DNA of 64,000 nucleotides from Bacillus sp. NP157 (lineage in GTDB: Bacteria; Pseudomonadota; Gammaproteobacteria; Xanthomonadales; Rhodanobacteraceae): the NCBI GenBank assembly GCA_018889975.1, contig CP076546.1, positions 62,001 to 126,000 of the forward strand. The letters are read 5' to 3'. Position 1 is the stretch's first letter, and each line of letters starts with the position of its first letter. The notes beneath the pieces are model-generated. The model did no database searches. It saw only the letters and a program-made list of their open reading frames with translations, and was not told the origin of the DNA. Of this stretch, positions 1 to 9,709 are shown in pieces. The translations under genes and the position numbers were made by a program.

Positions 1-99
1 AACCTGCTCCATCACGGGGCCAGGTGGGCGGCCGGTGGGAAAGAGTGTGGCCGACGGCGCCGGCCTTGTCAGCCTGCGCGCCGCGAACGGATCGTTCAC
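1..99 (-). CDS. Possible partial CDS, N-terminal 33 codons, cut by the window edge
   Basis: An open frame on the minus strand starts with GTG at 99-97, directly after the TGA stop (102-100) of the upstream GTPase gene, and stays open to the window edge. It begins MNDPFAARRLTRPAPS. The stop-start abutment suggests a second gene of the same operon, translated by coupling. Only 33 codons are visible and no domain can be recognised. The idea that it is a partner of the GTPase is inference from position only. Confidence 0.4.
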   Translation of the reverse strand, partial: MNDPFAARRLTRPAPSATLFPTGRPPGPVMEQV

Positions 100-1554
100 T
101 CAGCGATGGCGCAGGGCATCCGTGGTGAGTTCCGCCAGCTGGCGCAACCGGTTGCCCCGGGTGTCGTCGAGCAATTCACGCATGCGCTCCGCGGCCGTGG
201 CCTGGTCCAGCTCCTGCCGCTCGGCGAGGGTGGCGGCCAGCGCCTTGCCCAGGCTGTCGAAGATCAGCGCGTAGGCAAAGGCGTGCAAGACGCCGCCGCC
301 CAGCGTGCCCAGGCCCGGGAACGCCTTCAGCGCGTTGCCTGCCACGGCCAGCACCACGGACGTGCCGGTTCGCAAGGTCATGCGTACCTGGCGGAGCAGG
401 CCTTCGATTTCCACGTCGGTGATACGCACGTTGTAAACCGCCGCCAGCGCGCGGACCATGCCCGTGGCCAGGGCGCCCTGGATCACCAGGTCGGTGCCGG
501 GGGCCACGGCGGCCATCGCGCCGACGATCGCCCGGCGTGCATAGCGCGCGACGATGCGTTCGGCTTCTGCGGCGCGCTGGGCCTGTTCGAGCACGGCGGT
601 GCGCTCGTGCAGCCCGGCGAGCACCGCGTTCTCCCGCGCGGGTTCCAGCGCCGTGGGGCCCGCCGCCAGCAACCGGCGCAGCGCGGCGATGAGTTCGTCG
701 ACCTGGGGCTTGCGCCGGCGCCGCACGTCTTCGCTGCTGCCGTCGGCCAGGCGCCGGGTGAACTGCTCTTCGCCACCCGCGCTCAGCATCACGATCGCAT
801 CGGGCACGCCATCCGCATGCGCATGCAGGTGGCGCAGGATCTGTGCACGTTCGTCGTCGTGCCACTGGTCGGCCTTGTTGACGGCGAGCACCAGCGGCTT
901 GCCGAAATCGCCGAGCCAGCGCAGTTCGCTTGCCTGCGCGCGGGTCAGGTCGCCGGCGCAGACGTAGACCACCGCGTGTGCGCGCAGCGCTTCTTCGCGG
1001 GCCATCCGCTCGCGTGAATCGCCGTCGGCTTCGGCCGTGCCGGGCACGTCGGCCACCGTCCAGGCCTGGCCATCCGGTGCGTTGCCTTCGAAATGCCCGA
1101 CCACGCGCGTGGTGCCACCGCGTGCATCGCTGTGCACCGTCGCGCCGGGCACCAGTGCGGCGACCAGCGCGGACTTGCCCGTGGATATCTCGCCGAACAC
1201 GGCAATGTAAAGGCGTTCGCTGCCGCGACGATGATCGAGTTCGGTCAGTTCGCTGCGAAGTTCCTCAACACCGGGTGCATCTTCGCGCAGGGCCGATAGC
1301 CGTACTTCGAGGCTGGGTCGGTCCGGTGCCTGAATGGGCGCGCGTGGTTTGCGCGGCCGCAACCACCAGATGCCGGCGGCGACGCCTGCGCACAGCAAGG
1401 CCAGCAGCAACGTGCCGAGGAGCCAGCGCAGGCCCTCCGGCAAACCCATGAAGCGCTCGGCCAGGGCCAGCGCACGCTCCAGCGTGGCGAAGGAGAGCCA
1501 GGCCAGGGCGGCGATGCCGATGGCCGCGACGAGCAGGCGGAGTCGGGATGACAT
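100..1554 (-). CDS. Membrane-anchored GTPase with C-terminal DUF697-like region
   Basis: 484 residues. Two hydrophobic segments near residues 5-25 and 45-65 anchor the protein. A P-loop GTPase domain follows: G1 motif GEISTGKS at 121-128, G3 DVPG at 169-172 and G4 NKAD at 226-229. The C-terminal third (about 355-460) is hydrophobic and resembles the DUF697 membrane region of YcjF-type proteins. Such GTPases are conserved in proteobacteria, but their cellular job is poorly defined. The ATG start at 1554 places the first membrane segment at the N-terminus. The gene diverges from the hybrid kinase at 1683 and may be co-transcribed with a gene that begins at 99. Confidence 0.85.
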   Translation of the reverse strand: MSSRLRLLVAAIGIAALAWLSFATLERALALAERFMGLPEGLRWLLGTLLLALLCAGVAAGIWWLRPRKPRAPIQAPDRPSLEVRLSALREDAPGVEELRSELTELDHRRGSERLYIAVFGEISTGKSALVAALVPGATVHSDARGGTTRVVGHFEGNAPDGQAWTVADVPGTAEADGDSRERMAREEALRAHAVVYVCAGDLTRAQASELRWLGDFGKPLVLAVNKADQWHDDERAQILRHLHAHADGVPDAIVMLSAGGEEQFTRRLADGSSEDVRRRRKPQVDELIAALRRLLAAGPTALEPARENAVLAGLHERTAVLEQAQRAAEAERIVARYARRAIVGAMAAVAPGTDLVIQGALATGMVRALAAVYNVRITDVEIEGLLRQVRMTLRTGTSVVLAVAGNALKAFPGLGTLGGGVLHAFAYALIFDSLGKALAATLAERQELDQATAAERMRELLDDTRGNRLRQLAELTTDALRHR

Positions 1555-1682
1555 GCCCGCATTCTAGGGCTAGCGATCAGCGAAGGCCTACATGAACACG
1601 TGGGCGCCGCCATCTCGGCCCCGCGCTGACTGCATGCCATCATCGTCTTCACATTCAGGACATCGGCGTAGGCAGTCACGTC

Positions 1683-4600
1683 ATGACGAGATGGATTCTC
1701 GCAGCGATCGCATACGCGGCGCTCGTTTTTAAACCCGTACACGCCGGCATGCCGCCGGTGCCCACCCCGCAGTTCCGTAGCTACGGACTGCACGAAGGCC
1801 TGCCCAGCAGCAAGGTCAACGTGGTGGTGCAGGATGCCCAGGGTTTCGTCTGGGTCGGCACCGCGTCGGGCCTTGCCCGGTTCGATGGCGTCTCGTTTAC
1901 TGTGCCTGCACTCGGGCAGGCAGGCGGCCAGTCCCTTCCCGGGATGGCGGTTTCCGCGCTCATGGTCGACCGCACCGCCCGGGTATGGATGGGTGGCCCC
2001 GAACTCGGGCTGGCCCGCTACGACCCCGCAAGCGCCGCCTTCGTCCACTGGCGTGATGGCCTGGTCGATCCCGACGTGCGCGCGATTGCCGAGGCCGGGG
2101 ACGGCTCGGTGTGGATCGGCACCGCCGATGGGCTTGACCGGATCCACCCTGACGGATCGCTCGAGCACGTGGCGCCGGGCCCACGCGGGCTGGCGTCCGT
2201 TTCCGTACAGGCGTTGCATGCCGACGCCTCCGGCCGGGTCTGGGTCGGCGGGGACGGCGGCATCGACATCGTCGCCGCCGATGGCAGCGTGGCGCGGGCA
2301 TCGTTCGAGGAATCTTCGCCGCCGCGCGTGCTGCACATCGACGCCCGTGGTGACGAGCTCACGGTCTCGACCGTGCGCGGACTTTACCGACGTGGCGCCG
2401 ACGGCACCTTCAGGCGCGATCGCCGCGTGCCGGACACGCCGATCTATGCGGCGTTCGCCGACAGCCACGGCACCACCTGGGTGGCCAGCCTCGACGGCCT
2501 GTTGATGCTGGATCGCCACGGCCGGATCCACCCGGTCGCCGGTGTATGGACGGCGCAGGGCGGGCTGCCCGGCCGCTCCGTGCGCGGCATCATGGAAGAC
2601 GGCGAGCACGGGATGTGGTTCGCACTGAACGACGGTGGCCTCGGTTACCTGGGGCCGAGCTGGGAGGACTTCACCCGCTTCGCCCACGTGGCGACGGATC
2701 CCTCCAGCCTGCCGGGGCGCACGGTGACGGCGGTGGCCGCGCATGGCGACGACCAGCTGTGGGTTGGCGGCCTGCGCGGCTGGATCCGCTCGTTCGATCC
2801 GGCCACCGGTCGCACCGGCGAGGCATACGACGTCGGGCCCATGCGCATCCAGGCCCTGCTGGAAACGCGCGCGGGCGACGTCCTCGCCGGGACGGTCGAA
2901 GGGCTCACCCGGATCCATCGCGGGCATGCGGCACCGTGGCTGCGCAGCGAAATCAGGCACGCAGTGACCAGCCTGACCGAGGCACCGGATGGGAAGGTGT
3001 ATGTGGCGGCGCTGGGCGCCGGCGTCTTCGTGCTCGACCCGGCATTGCGCCATGCCGCGCCCCTGGCGTTCGCCGAGGCACGTCGCGGTTCCACCGATAC
3101 CCGGCAGATCGAAATCGTCGGCGGCGATCTCTGGCAGGCCAGCGTGGCCGGCCTCGCGCGACGCGATCGTGGCGACGGGCGCATGCACTATATCGAGGGC
3201 GTCGCGCCTGGCCGGATCAGCGCGTTCGAACCGGACGACGACGGGTTCTGGGTCGTGCGGCCGGACGCGCTCCAGCACTACACGTGGGAAGGCACGCGTG
3301 CACTGCTCGATCGCACGCTCGGCGGCGCACAGGGCTACCCATCGGCCGACATCCTGAATATCCGTCGCGACATCGGCGGGCGGCTATGGCTGTACGGGCA
3401 GACGGGGGTATGGCGCTTCGATCCACGCACCGGCACGTTCAGGCCCTTCGGCCTCGCCGACGGCCTCGCCAACGGCGAGTTCACCCACGCCACGACTGTC
3501 CGCCTTGCCGATGGCACGATGTACGGTGCGACCCTGGGTGGACTGGTCGGATTCCGGCCGGACCAGCAGCGCGACCATTCCCGGCGGCCGGGTATCGCCT
3601 TGCTGGGTGCGAGTGTCCTGCGCGGCGGCACGCGCATGGCATTGCCGGCGACGGGCGACACCCTGCACGTCGCCTGGAACGATCGGGAGTTGGTCGTGCG
3701 TGCCCGCACCCTTTCCTACGTCAATCCGGATCGTAACCACCTGGCCTTTACGCTCGAGCGTGACGGGCGCTCTTCGGTGGTGCATGCAGGCAAGGAAGGC
3801 GACGGCACCCTCCCGCCGCTGGCGCCCGGTACCTATCGGTTGGCCATCGCCGGACGCGGCCGCGATGGTGTGGACGGCCAGCTGGCTCGTCCGCTCTCCG
3901 TCGAGGTGCAGGCGCCGCCATGGCTGCGCTGGTGGGCGTGGCTGGGTTACGCCGTCGCGGCGCTCGCGTCCATCGCCACCGGCGTCCACGCGACGCGTTT
4001 CCGGCTGCGCCAGGCCATGCGCGTGCAGCTGGCCGAGCAACAGCGACGGCTGGCCGAAGAGGCGAATGCCGCGAAGACCGACTTCATGGCCACGCTGGGC
4101 CACGAGATACGCACGCCCATGACCGGCGTGCTTGGGATGGCCGAACTGATGGCGCGCACGCCGCTCGACGATACCCAGCGTGGCTACATCGAAGCCGTGC
4201 GTCGTTCGGGCACCATGTTGCTGCGGCTGGTCAACGACGCGCTGGACCTGACCCGCATCGAGGCGCGCCGGCTGGTGCTCGAACCCGAATGCGTTTCGCT
4301 ACGATCGATCGCGGCGGCGGCAGTGGATCTCGCATCCGCGGCCGCCAAAGCCAAGGGCCTGTCGCTGTCGATGGTCGTGGAAGCGTCGGTGCCGCGCGCG
4401 GTACGCGCGGACCCGGTCCGGCTGCGCCAGGTACTGCAAAACCTCGTCAACAACGCGGTGAAGTTCACCGAACGCGGTGGGGTGTCCGTGCATGTCGGTG
4501 GCGAAGCAGGGCGCTTGCTGCTCAGCGTGCGCGATACCGGGCCGGGCATGGACGACGCCCTGATGGGCCGACTGTTCTCGCGCTTCGAGCAGGGCGGCAC

Positions 4601-5153
4601 GCGGCAACGCGGCGAAGGCTCTGGCCTGGGCCTGGCGATCTGTCACGAGCTCTGTGCCCTGATGGGCGGCAGCATCGCCGTCGAGAGCCAGCCCGGCATG
4701 GGCAGCACCTTCATGGTCACCCTGCCGCTGCCCGCCTGCACCTGCGCAGGGGGAGCATGCATCGTGCCCGTGCTTGCCGACCCCGCGACGCAAGGCCACC
4801 GCGTGCTGCTCGTCGAGGACGACGCGGTGGTCGCCGAAGTGATCGCCGGGCTGCTAAGCCAGCGCGGCCACGATGTGACGGTGCTGGCGGATGGCCTCGT
4901 CGCGCTGGCCGAACTGGCGATCACGCCCTTCGATGCCATGCTGCTCGATCTCGACTTGCCCGTCGTGGATGGCTTCCAGGTGGCGCGGATGGCCCGGCGC
5001 ATGGAGCGCTGTGCTGCCATGCCGATCGTCGCGGTGACGGCGCGATCGGCAGGCGACGAGCTGGATGCGATCCGCGCGGCAGGCATGGATGCGCTGCTGC
5101 GCAAGCCCCTGACCGGCGATGACCTCGCCGCGGTGCTGGAGGCTGTCGTGTAA
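1683..5153 (+). CDS. Hybrid sensor histidine kinase with periplasmic beta-propeller sensor
   Basis: 1156 residues. A signal-peptide-like N-terminus (about 1-22) is followed by repeated propeller blades of the two-component regulator propeller type ('GLPSSKVNVVVQDAQGFVWVG', 'DGSVWIGTADGL' and similar), then a Y_Y_Y-like Ig domain near 660-740. A membrane helix lies at about 746-768. The cytoplasmic part has a HisKA domain with phospho-accepting His807 in GHEIRTP, a HATPase domain (NLVNNAVKFTE, then DTGPGM and GSGLGLAI), and a receiver domain with Asp1089 and the conserved KPL lysine near the C-terminus. The architecture resembles periplasmic glycan or polymer sensors, but the ligand is unknown. 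No DNA-binding output domain and no separate regulator gene adjoin it. It converges on lptG with 5 bp between the stops. Confidence 0.92.
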   Translation: MTRWILAAIAYAALVFKPVHAGMPPVPTPQFRSYGLHEGLPSSKVNVVVQDAQGFVWVGTASGLARFDGVSFTVPALGQAGGQSLPGMAVSALMVDRTARVWMGGPELGLARYDPASAAFVHWRDGLVDPDVRAIAEAGDGSVWIGTADGLDRIHPDGSLEHVAPGPRGLASVSVQALHADASGRVWVGGDGGIDIVAADGSVARASFEESSPPRVLHIDARGDELTVSTVRGLYRRGADGTFRRDRRVPDTPIYAAFADSHGTTWVASLDGLLMLDRHGRIHPVAGVWTAQGGLPGRSVRGIMEDGEHGMWFALNDGGLGYLGPSWEDFTRFAHVATDPSSLPGRTVTAVAAHGDDQLWVGGLRGWIRSFDPATGRTGEAYDVGPMRIQALLETRAGDVLAGTVEGLTRIHRGHAAPWLRSEIRHAVTSLTEAPDGKVYVAALGAGVFVLDPALRHAAPLAFAEARRGSTDTRQIEIVGGDLWQASVAGLARRDRGDGRMHYIEGVAPGRISAFEPDDDGFWVVRPDALQHYTWEGTRALLDRTLGGAQGYPSADILNIRRDIGGRLWLYGQTGVWRFDPRTGTFRPFGLADGLANGEFTHATTVRLADGTMYGATLGGLVGFRPDQQRDHSRRPGIALLGASVLRGGTRMALPATGDTLHVAWNDRELVVRARTLSYVNPDRNHLAFTLERDGRSSVVHAGKEGDGTLPPLAPGTYRLAIAGRGRDGVDGQLARPLSVEVQAPPWLRWWAWLGYAVAALASIATGVHATRFRLRQAMRVQLAEQQRRLAEEANAAKTDFMATLGHEIRTPMTGVLGMAELMARTPLDDTQRGYIEAVRRSGTMLLRLVNDALDLTRIEARRLVLEPECVSLRSIAAAAVDLASAAAKAKGLSLSMVVEASVPRAVRADPVRLRQVLQNLVNNAVKFTERGGVSVHVGGEAGRLLLSVRDTGPGMDDALMGRLFSRFEQGGTRQRGEGSGLGLAICHELCALMGGSIAVESQPGMGSTFMVTLPLPACTCAGGACIVPVLADPATQGHRVLLVEDDAVVAEVIAGLLSQRGHDVTVLADGLVALAELAITPFDAMLLDLDLPVVDGFQVARMARRMERCAAMPIVAVTARSAGDELDAIRAAGMDALLRKPLTGDDLAAVLEAVV

Positions 5154-5158
5154 GTTGG

Positions 5159-6259
5159 CTAGCCGAATCGTTTGAAGTAGCCCAGCGCGCCGACCACCAG
5201 CAACACCGTTGGCAGCAGGTTCGCCATCAGCGGTGGCAAGCCGTACACGGTACCGAAGTTCACCATCGCGCCCTGCAGGAAGTACCAGCCGATCGCGAGG
5301 ATGATGCCGATGAACAGGCGCTTGCCGAAACCGCCCGAGCGCAGCGAGCCGAAGGCGAACGGCATGGCGCAGAGGACCAGCACCAGCACGTTGAGCGGGA
5401 AGATCACGCGGCCCCAGAACGCCACCGCATAGGCGCCCGGGTTCTGGCCGTTCGATTCCAGGTAGCGCATGTTGCGGCGCAGGTCGGACATCGATAGGTA
5501 TTCGGGGTGGATGATCGACTGTTCCAGCACGTGCGGGTTCAGGCGCGACTGCCACGTCTGCGTCGGCGCGGTGATCGAATGGACGCCAGCGTCGTTGCGC
5601 GTGCTCGTGCGCACGTTGGTCATGATCCACTGGCTGCCATCGTGGATCGCGCTGTCGCCGTGCGAGAACTCGGCGACCTCGCCATCGGGCGAGAAGGTGT
5701 ACACGCGCACGTCGACCAGCTTGACCGTGGTGCGGTCACCGTCCTGGGTGGCGATGGCGCTCTTGGCATTGATGATCTTGCCGGCGTCGCGCGCCCACAG
5801 GCCACTGCTGGTCGAACCCAGGTTGCTGGAGCGCATGCGCACCTGGATCGCCTGGGCATGCTGGTCGCCGTACGGGGCCACTGTCTCGCCCATGATCACG
5901 ACGAGCACCGTCATCACCGCCACGATGCCCACCGCCGACACGGCGATGCGCAGCTTGGACATGCCCGCGGCACGCAACGCGGTGAGCTCCCCCGTGGCCG
6001 CCAGGCCGCCGAGGCCCAGCAGGCCGCCGATCAGCGCCGCGTTGCTGAACATCTGGTAGAGGCGCCGCGGCACCGTCAGCATGATGTAGGCGATGGCGTC
6101 GTAGAGGCTGAAACCGTTTTTGCCGATGTTGCCGAGCTGGCGAACGAACTGCTGCAGCGAATCGAAACCGGTCAGCACCAGCCACACCAGCAGCAGGGTG
6201 CCGAGGACGCTGGCGCCGATCAGCCGGTCGGCGCGCTTGATGGTCAGCGTGGCCATCAT
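5159..6259 (-). CDS. lptG: LPS export ABC transporter permease LptG
   Basis: 366 residues from the ATG at 6259; a second in-frame ATG follows directly at 6256. LptG and LptF form the inner-membrane permease of LptB2FG, which extracts lipopolysaccharide and passes it to LptC for transport to the outer membrane. The sequence shows the family layout: three N-terminal membrane helices ('IGASVLGTLLLVWLVLTGF', then 'NAALIGGLLGLGGLAATGELTALRAAGMS'), a periplasmic jellyroll domain in the middle, and three C-terminal helices. The motif 'ELTALRAAGMS' is the coupling region that contacts LptB. The start overlaps the lptF stop (ATGA), so the two subunits are translationally coupled. Confidence 0.95.
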   Translation of the reverse strand: MMATLTIKRADRLIGASVLGTLLLVWLVLTGFDSLQQFVRQLGNIGKNGFSLYDAIAYIMLTVPRRLYQMFSNAALIGGLLGLGGLAATGELTALRAAGMSKLRIAVSAVGIVAVMTVLVVIMGETVAPYGDQHAQAIQVRMRSSNLGSTSSGLWARDAGKIINAKSAIATQDGDRTTVKLVDVRVYTFSPDGEVAEFSHGDSAIHDGSQWIMTNVRTSTRNDAGVHSITAPTQTWQSRLNPHVLEQSIIHPEYLSMSDLRRNMRYLESNGQNPGAYAVAFWGRVIFPLNVLVLVLCAMPFAFGSLRSGGFGKRLFIGIILAIGWYFLQGAMVNFGTVYGLPPLMANLLPTVLLVVGALGYFKRFG

Positions 6260-7359
6260 GCGGCTCCCTTCACGCGCCGCGGGGCGTTCTGTTTCCAGAA
6301 GAACCAGGCCGCGATGGCGAACACGATGGCATGCAGCACCCAGATCGGCACCGAGGTATGCAGGTGTCCCTTGATGATCTGCGTGCGGGCGATCAGCTGC
6401 CACACCACGTAAAGGAAGTACGACAGCACGGCGACCAGCAGGCGGCCATAGCGCGCATCGCGCGGCGCCTGGCGGGACATCGGCAGCACCATCATCATCA
6501 GGACCAGGGTGGAGACCGGCGCGGCGAAGCGCGACACCAGTTCGCCCAGGGCGTCGGCAGTGCCGGCCTTGAACAGCGCCACCGTGGTGGACTCGTGGGC
6601 CGGATCGGTATCGTCGTCGTCATCGCTGATGTTCGACAGCGAAACGTCGTTGCGCTCGTATTTCATACGCCGCCAGTTGTCGCCGCCCAGGGGGATCTCG
6701 AACTGCCAGCCGTCGAACAGGGCGAGGAAGCGGTCCTGGCCGTTGCTCTCCTGGTACATCTGGCCATGTTTGGCATTGACCACGCGCACCTGGGGGTTGC
6801 CGTCCGAATCCACCCGGTCGGTGGCCAGGAAGGTCTTGCCCAGCACCGTGCCGTCGCGGCTGAGGGTGTCGACGAAGATGATCCCGCCCTTGCCGGGCAG
6901 CTCGGTGAAGCGGCCGGCGTCGAGGCCGGCGGCGATCACCGACTTGTTGGCCGCGGCGATGGCCTGGTCGGCGGTGCGGGCGGACCAGGGGCCCAGCCAC
7001 AGGGACAGCATGCCGACCAGGATCGTGGTGATGGCGGCGAGCAGGACCACCGGGCGCAGCATGCCGCGCGGGCCCATGCCGGAGGAGGCCAGGACGTGCA
7101 TCTCGCTTTCGCGATACATCCGGCCCAGGGCGATCAGGGTGCCGAGGAAGGCGGCCATGGGCAGCAGGGTCGAGAGCAGGTCCAGCATCTGCAGGCCGAG
7201 CACTTCGAACATGATGCTGGGCTGGATGCTGCCGTTGGCGACCTTCTGCAAAACGCCCGCGAAGGCGCCGCCGGCGAAGATCACCAGGAGCACCACGGCG
7301 GTCGCCAGGATGCCGTAGGCAAGTTCGCGAAGGAAGTAACGGTCGAGGATGCTGAGCAT
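6256..7359 (-). CDS. lptF: LPS export ABC transporter permease LptF
   Basis: 367 residues, close to the E. coli length. The start is ATG 7359 (MLSILDRYFLREL), which gives the conserved LptF N-terminus; the longer reading to 7458 would run through the promoter region shared with pepA. Six membrane helices flank a periplasmic domain, and 'LLSTLLPMAAFLGTLIALGRMYRESEMHVLASSGMG' carries the LptB-coupling helix. It pairs with LptG downstream. The divergent neighbour is pepA, the same lptFG/pepA arrangement as in E. coli. The roughly 97-bp gap at 7360-7456 must hold both promoters. Confidence 0.95.
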   Translation of the reverse strand: MLSILDRYFLRELAYGILATAVVLLVIFAGGAFAGVLQKVANGSIQPSIMFEVLGLQMLDLLSTLLPMAAFLGTLIALGRMYRESEMHVLASSGMGPRGMLRPVVLLAAITTILVGMLSLWLGPWSARTADQAIAAANKSVIAAGLDAGRFTELPGKGGIIFVDTLSRDGTVLGKTFLATDRVDSDGNPQVRVVNAKHGQMYQESNGQDRFLALFDGWQFEIPLGGDNWRRMKYERNDVSLSNISDDDDDTDPAHESTTVALFKAGTADALGELVSRFAAPVSTLVLMMMVLPMSRQAPRDARYGRLLVAVLSYFLYVVWQLIARTQIIKGHLHTSVPIWVLHAIVFAIAAWFFWKQNAPRRVKGAA

Positions 7360-7456
7360 TTGGTAGAATTCGCGGTTCGTGCCGCGCCAGTCCCAGCCGG
7401 CAAACCTTAAGTCTAGCCTGTCCGGGCCCCGGCAGGCTTTCGCAGGACGGTAAGTC

Positions 7457-8944
7457 ATGACGGTTCAGTTCAGCCTTGGTTCCAACGCTCCCGAGTCCGC
7501 AGCCACCCCCGTGGCGGTGGTCGGTGTCTATGAGAACGGTGTCCTGACCAGCGCCGCGGCGCGGATCGACACCGCCGCCAGCGGGGCGATCAAGCGCCTG
7601 GTCGAGGCCGGGGACATCACCGGCAAGGTCGGCAACGTCGTGACCCTGCTCCATCCGGCAGGCATCGCCGCCGCCCGCGTGCTGGTGGTGGGCCTCGGCG
7701 CCCAGAAGACCTTCGACACCGCCCGCTACCAGCGGGTGACCCTGGAAGCCGCCCGCGCCATCGGCCGCTTGCCGGTGACCGAGGCCAGCAGCTGGCTCAC
7801 CGAGGTGGATGTGCCGGGCCGCGACGCCGCCTGGAAGGCCCGCGTGGCCGCGCTCGCCACCGACCATGCCGCCTATCGCTACACCGCCACCCTGAAGCCG
7901 CGCGACAAGGCTCAGCCCGAACTGGCTTCGGTCAGCTTCGCCGGTCCGGCCGACGCCGAGGCCGGCCTGGCCCAGGCCCGCGCCATCGCCGAGGGCGTCC
8001 GCTTCGCCCGCGAGCTGGGCAACCTGCCGCCGAACATCTGCAACCCGGATTACATCGCCGACCAGGCCCGGGCCTTCGCCGAGGCCCATGAAGGCGTCAC
8101 CTTCGAGGCGCTCGATCGCGCCGACATGGAGCGCGAAGGCTTCGGCTCGCTGCTGGCCGTGGCCCGTGGCTCGGCCAACCAGCCGCGCCTGGTCATCCTG
8201 CAGTGGAACGGCGGCAAGGACGGCGAGAAGCCGTACGCCTTCGTCGGCAAGGGCATCACCTTCGACACCGGCGGCATCAGCATCAAGCCGGGCCCGGGCA
8301 TGGAGGAGATGAAGTTCGACATGTGCGGCGCCGCCGGCGTGCTGGGCGCCTTCGCCGCCGCGGTGAAGATGAAGCTGCCGGTGAACCTGGTCTGCGTCGT
8401 CCCGGCCGTGGAAAACATGCCGGACGGCAACAGCTACCGCCCGGGCGACGTGCTGACCAGCCTGGCCGGGATCACCATCGAGGTGCTGAACACCGACGCC
8501 GAAGGCCGCCTGATCCTTTGCGACGCGCTGACCTACACCGGCAAGCGCTTCGACCCGCACACCATTATCGACGCCGCCACCCTGACCGGTGCCTGCGTCG
8601 TCGCCCTGGGCAAGCACGCCACGGGCCTGATGACCAAGGATGAGTCGCTGTCGGCCGAACTGCTGGCCGCCGGCGAAGAAACCCTCGACCGCGCCTGGCG
8701 CCTGCCGCTGTGGGATGACTACCAGTCGCAGCTGGAATCGGGTTTCGCCGACGTGGCCAACATCGGCGGCAAGTACGCCGGTGCGATCACCGCGGGCTGC
8801 TTCCTGGCGCGCTTCACCGAAGGCCGTCGCTGGGCCCACCTGGATATCGCGGGCACGGCATGGGACGAAGGCCGCAAGGGCATGGCCACCGGCCGCCCGG
8901 TGCCGCTGCTGGCGCAGTGGCTGCTCGATCGCGCGGCCGGCTGA
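7457..8944 (+). CDS. pepA: Cytosol (leucyl) aminopeptidase, M17 family
   Basis: 495 residues. It removes N-terminal amino acids from peptides with two metal ions; in E. coli PepA also binds DNA in Xer recombination and carAB regulation. All M17 active-site residues are visible: Lys265 and Asp270 in [10 protein letters not shown], Asp288, then Asp347, Glu349 and Arg351 in the signature NTDAEGRL. The N-terminal domain (about 1-170) is the variable domain that binds DNA in the E. coli protein. The gene is followed by holC after 9 bp, as in E. coli (pepA-holC-valS), and is divergent from lptF. Confidence 0.96.
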   Translation: MTVQFSLGSNAPESAATPVAVVGVYENGVLTSAAARIDTAASGAIKRLVEAGDITGKVGNVVTLLHPAGIAAARVLVVGLGAQKTFDTARYQRVTLEAARAIGRLPVTEASSWLTEVDVPGRDAAWKARVAALATDHAAYRYTATLKPRDKAQPELASVSFAGPADAEAGLAQARAIAEGVRFARELGNLPPNICNPDYIADQARAFAEAHEGVTFEALDRADMEREGFGSLLAVARGSANQPRLVILQWNGGKDGEKPYAFVGKGITFDTGGISIKPGPGMEEMKFDMCGAAGVLGAFAAAVKMKLPVNLVCVVPAVENMPDGNSYRPGDVLTSLAGITIEVLNTDAEGRLILCDALTYTGKRFDPHTIIDAATLTGACVVALGKHATGLMTKDESLSAELLAAGEETLDRAWRLPLWDDYQSQLESGFADVANIGGKYAGAITAGCFLARFTEGRRWAHLDIAGTAWDEGRKGMATGRPVPLLAQWLLDRAAG

Positions 8945-8953
8945 TCGCTGACG

Positions 8954-9376
8954 ATGCCGCGCGCCGACTTCTACCTGATCGATAAGCCGCGTTTCCGCGA
9001 GGATCCCCTGCTGCTGGTCTGCGAACTCGCCAGGCGCGCGTTCGGGGCCCAGCAGCCGACCCTGATCCTGGCGCGGGATTTCGAGCAGGCGGAGGCGATC
9101 GACGAGTACCTGTGGGCATTCGACGAGGATGCGTTCATTCCCCACCAGCTGGCGGGGGATGACGACGATGCGAATACGGCGGTGCTGATCGTGCCGCCGG
9201 GGGTGGAGGTCGCGGATCGTCCGATGGTGATCAACCTGCGCGATACCTGCGCGCCGGGGCAGTTCGATCGCGTGCTGGAAGTCGTCGCGGCGGATCCGGC
9301 GGAACGCGAGGGCTCGCGCGCCCGCTGGACCGAGTACAAACGCGGCGGCTTCGACGTCACCAAGCACGACATGTAA
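8954..9376 (+). CDS. holC: DNA polymerase III subunit chi
   Basis: 140 residues. HolC (chi) connects the clamp-loader complex to single-strand-binding protein. The sequence has the family's start 'ADFYLID', the middle 'ILARDFEQAEAIDEYLWAFDEDAFIPH' and 'VINLRDTCAPGQFDRVLEVV'. In E. coli chi also forms a separate complex with the helicase YoaA, and a yoaA-type gene is encoded about 4.5 kb downstream here. It follows pepA closely. The usual next gene valS is present but points the other way, separated by about 870 bp of repeats. Confidence 0.93.
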   Translation: MPRADFYLIDKPRFREDPLLLVCELARRAFGAQQPTLILARDFEQAEAIDEYLWAFDEDAFIPHQLAGDDDDANTAVLIVPPGVEVADRPMVINLRDTCAPGQFDRVLEVVAADPAEREGSRARWTEYKRGGFDVTKHDM

Positions 9377-9491
9377 TCAAGCGGTTGCCGCCTTCGGCGG
9401 CCATGCCTGACGGCCTCCGGCCGAACCTCGGCCCCTGTACGCGTCTGCGCGTGGTGGCCGTCCGCGCGGCGCTCGGGCGTGGTCGCAGGAC

Positions 9492-9629
9492 AGCCCTCGG
9501 TGCCTACCCTCGCTGCTCAGACAGGTCCTCCGCGCTCGATAAGGTTGGCCGCAGCCGCGGCCCATGTACTTATTGCCCTACGGGCGCTCGCTTGTGCGGA
9601 ACTCGCCTCGAGGGTAGGCACCGAGGGCT
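9492..9629 (+). repeat. Long repeat unit A (138 bp), 21-bp terminal inverted repeats
   Basis: The ends 9492-9512 and 9609-9629 are perfect reverse complements (left end begins AGCCCTCGGTGCCTACC). Inside the left end comes CTGCTCAGACAG; inside the right end comes AACTCGCCTCGA. The core has a palindrome GGCCGCAGCCGCGGCC. The same core occurs inverted in the unit at 13620-13758. Outside the left end lies a shared flank (GCGGCGCTCG...GTGGTCGCAGGAC), also found next to units B and D. A 'GTAG' palindrome follows the right end. Confidence 0.85.
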
Positions 9630-9686
9630 CTCTTCATCCGTGTCGTAAGCCGGATTGGACAGCCACGCCACCGGCCGGCGGCTCGT

Positions 9687-9709
9687 GTAGGAGCGCGCCT
9701 GCGCGCGAA
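9687..9709 (+). repeat. GTAG-type REP palindrome
   Basis: Sequence GTAGGAGCGCGCCTGCGCGC followed by GAA: a GTAG head followed by a short GC palindrome. This is the form of the GTAG/REP sequences described in Stenotrophomonas and Pseudomonas, which are moved by RAYT transposases. Five other copies occur in this window. This one lies about 57 bp outside unit A and points towards the copy at 9888-9910. Confidence 0.75.

Noticed and set aside
1245-3278. 677-codon minus-strand frame overlapping the GTPase and the hybrid kinase
   Set aside because: No domain is recognisable, and it covers clear coding sequence on both strands.
6620-9367. 915-codon minus-strand frame across lptF, pepA and holC
   Set aside because: Low-complexity Ala/Gly/Arg/His text typical of an antisense frame; pepA and holC on the plus strand are unambiguous.
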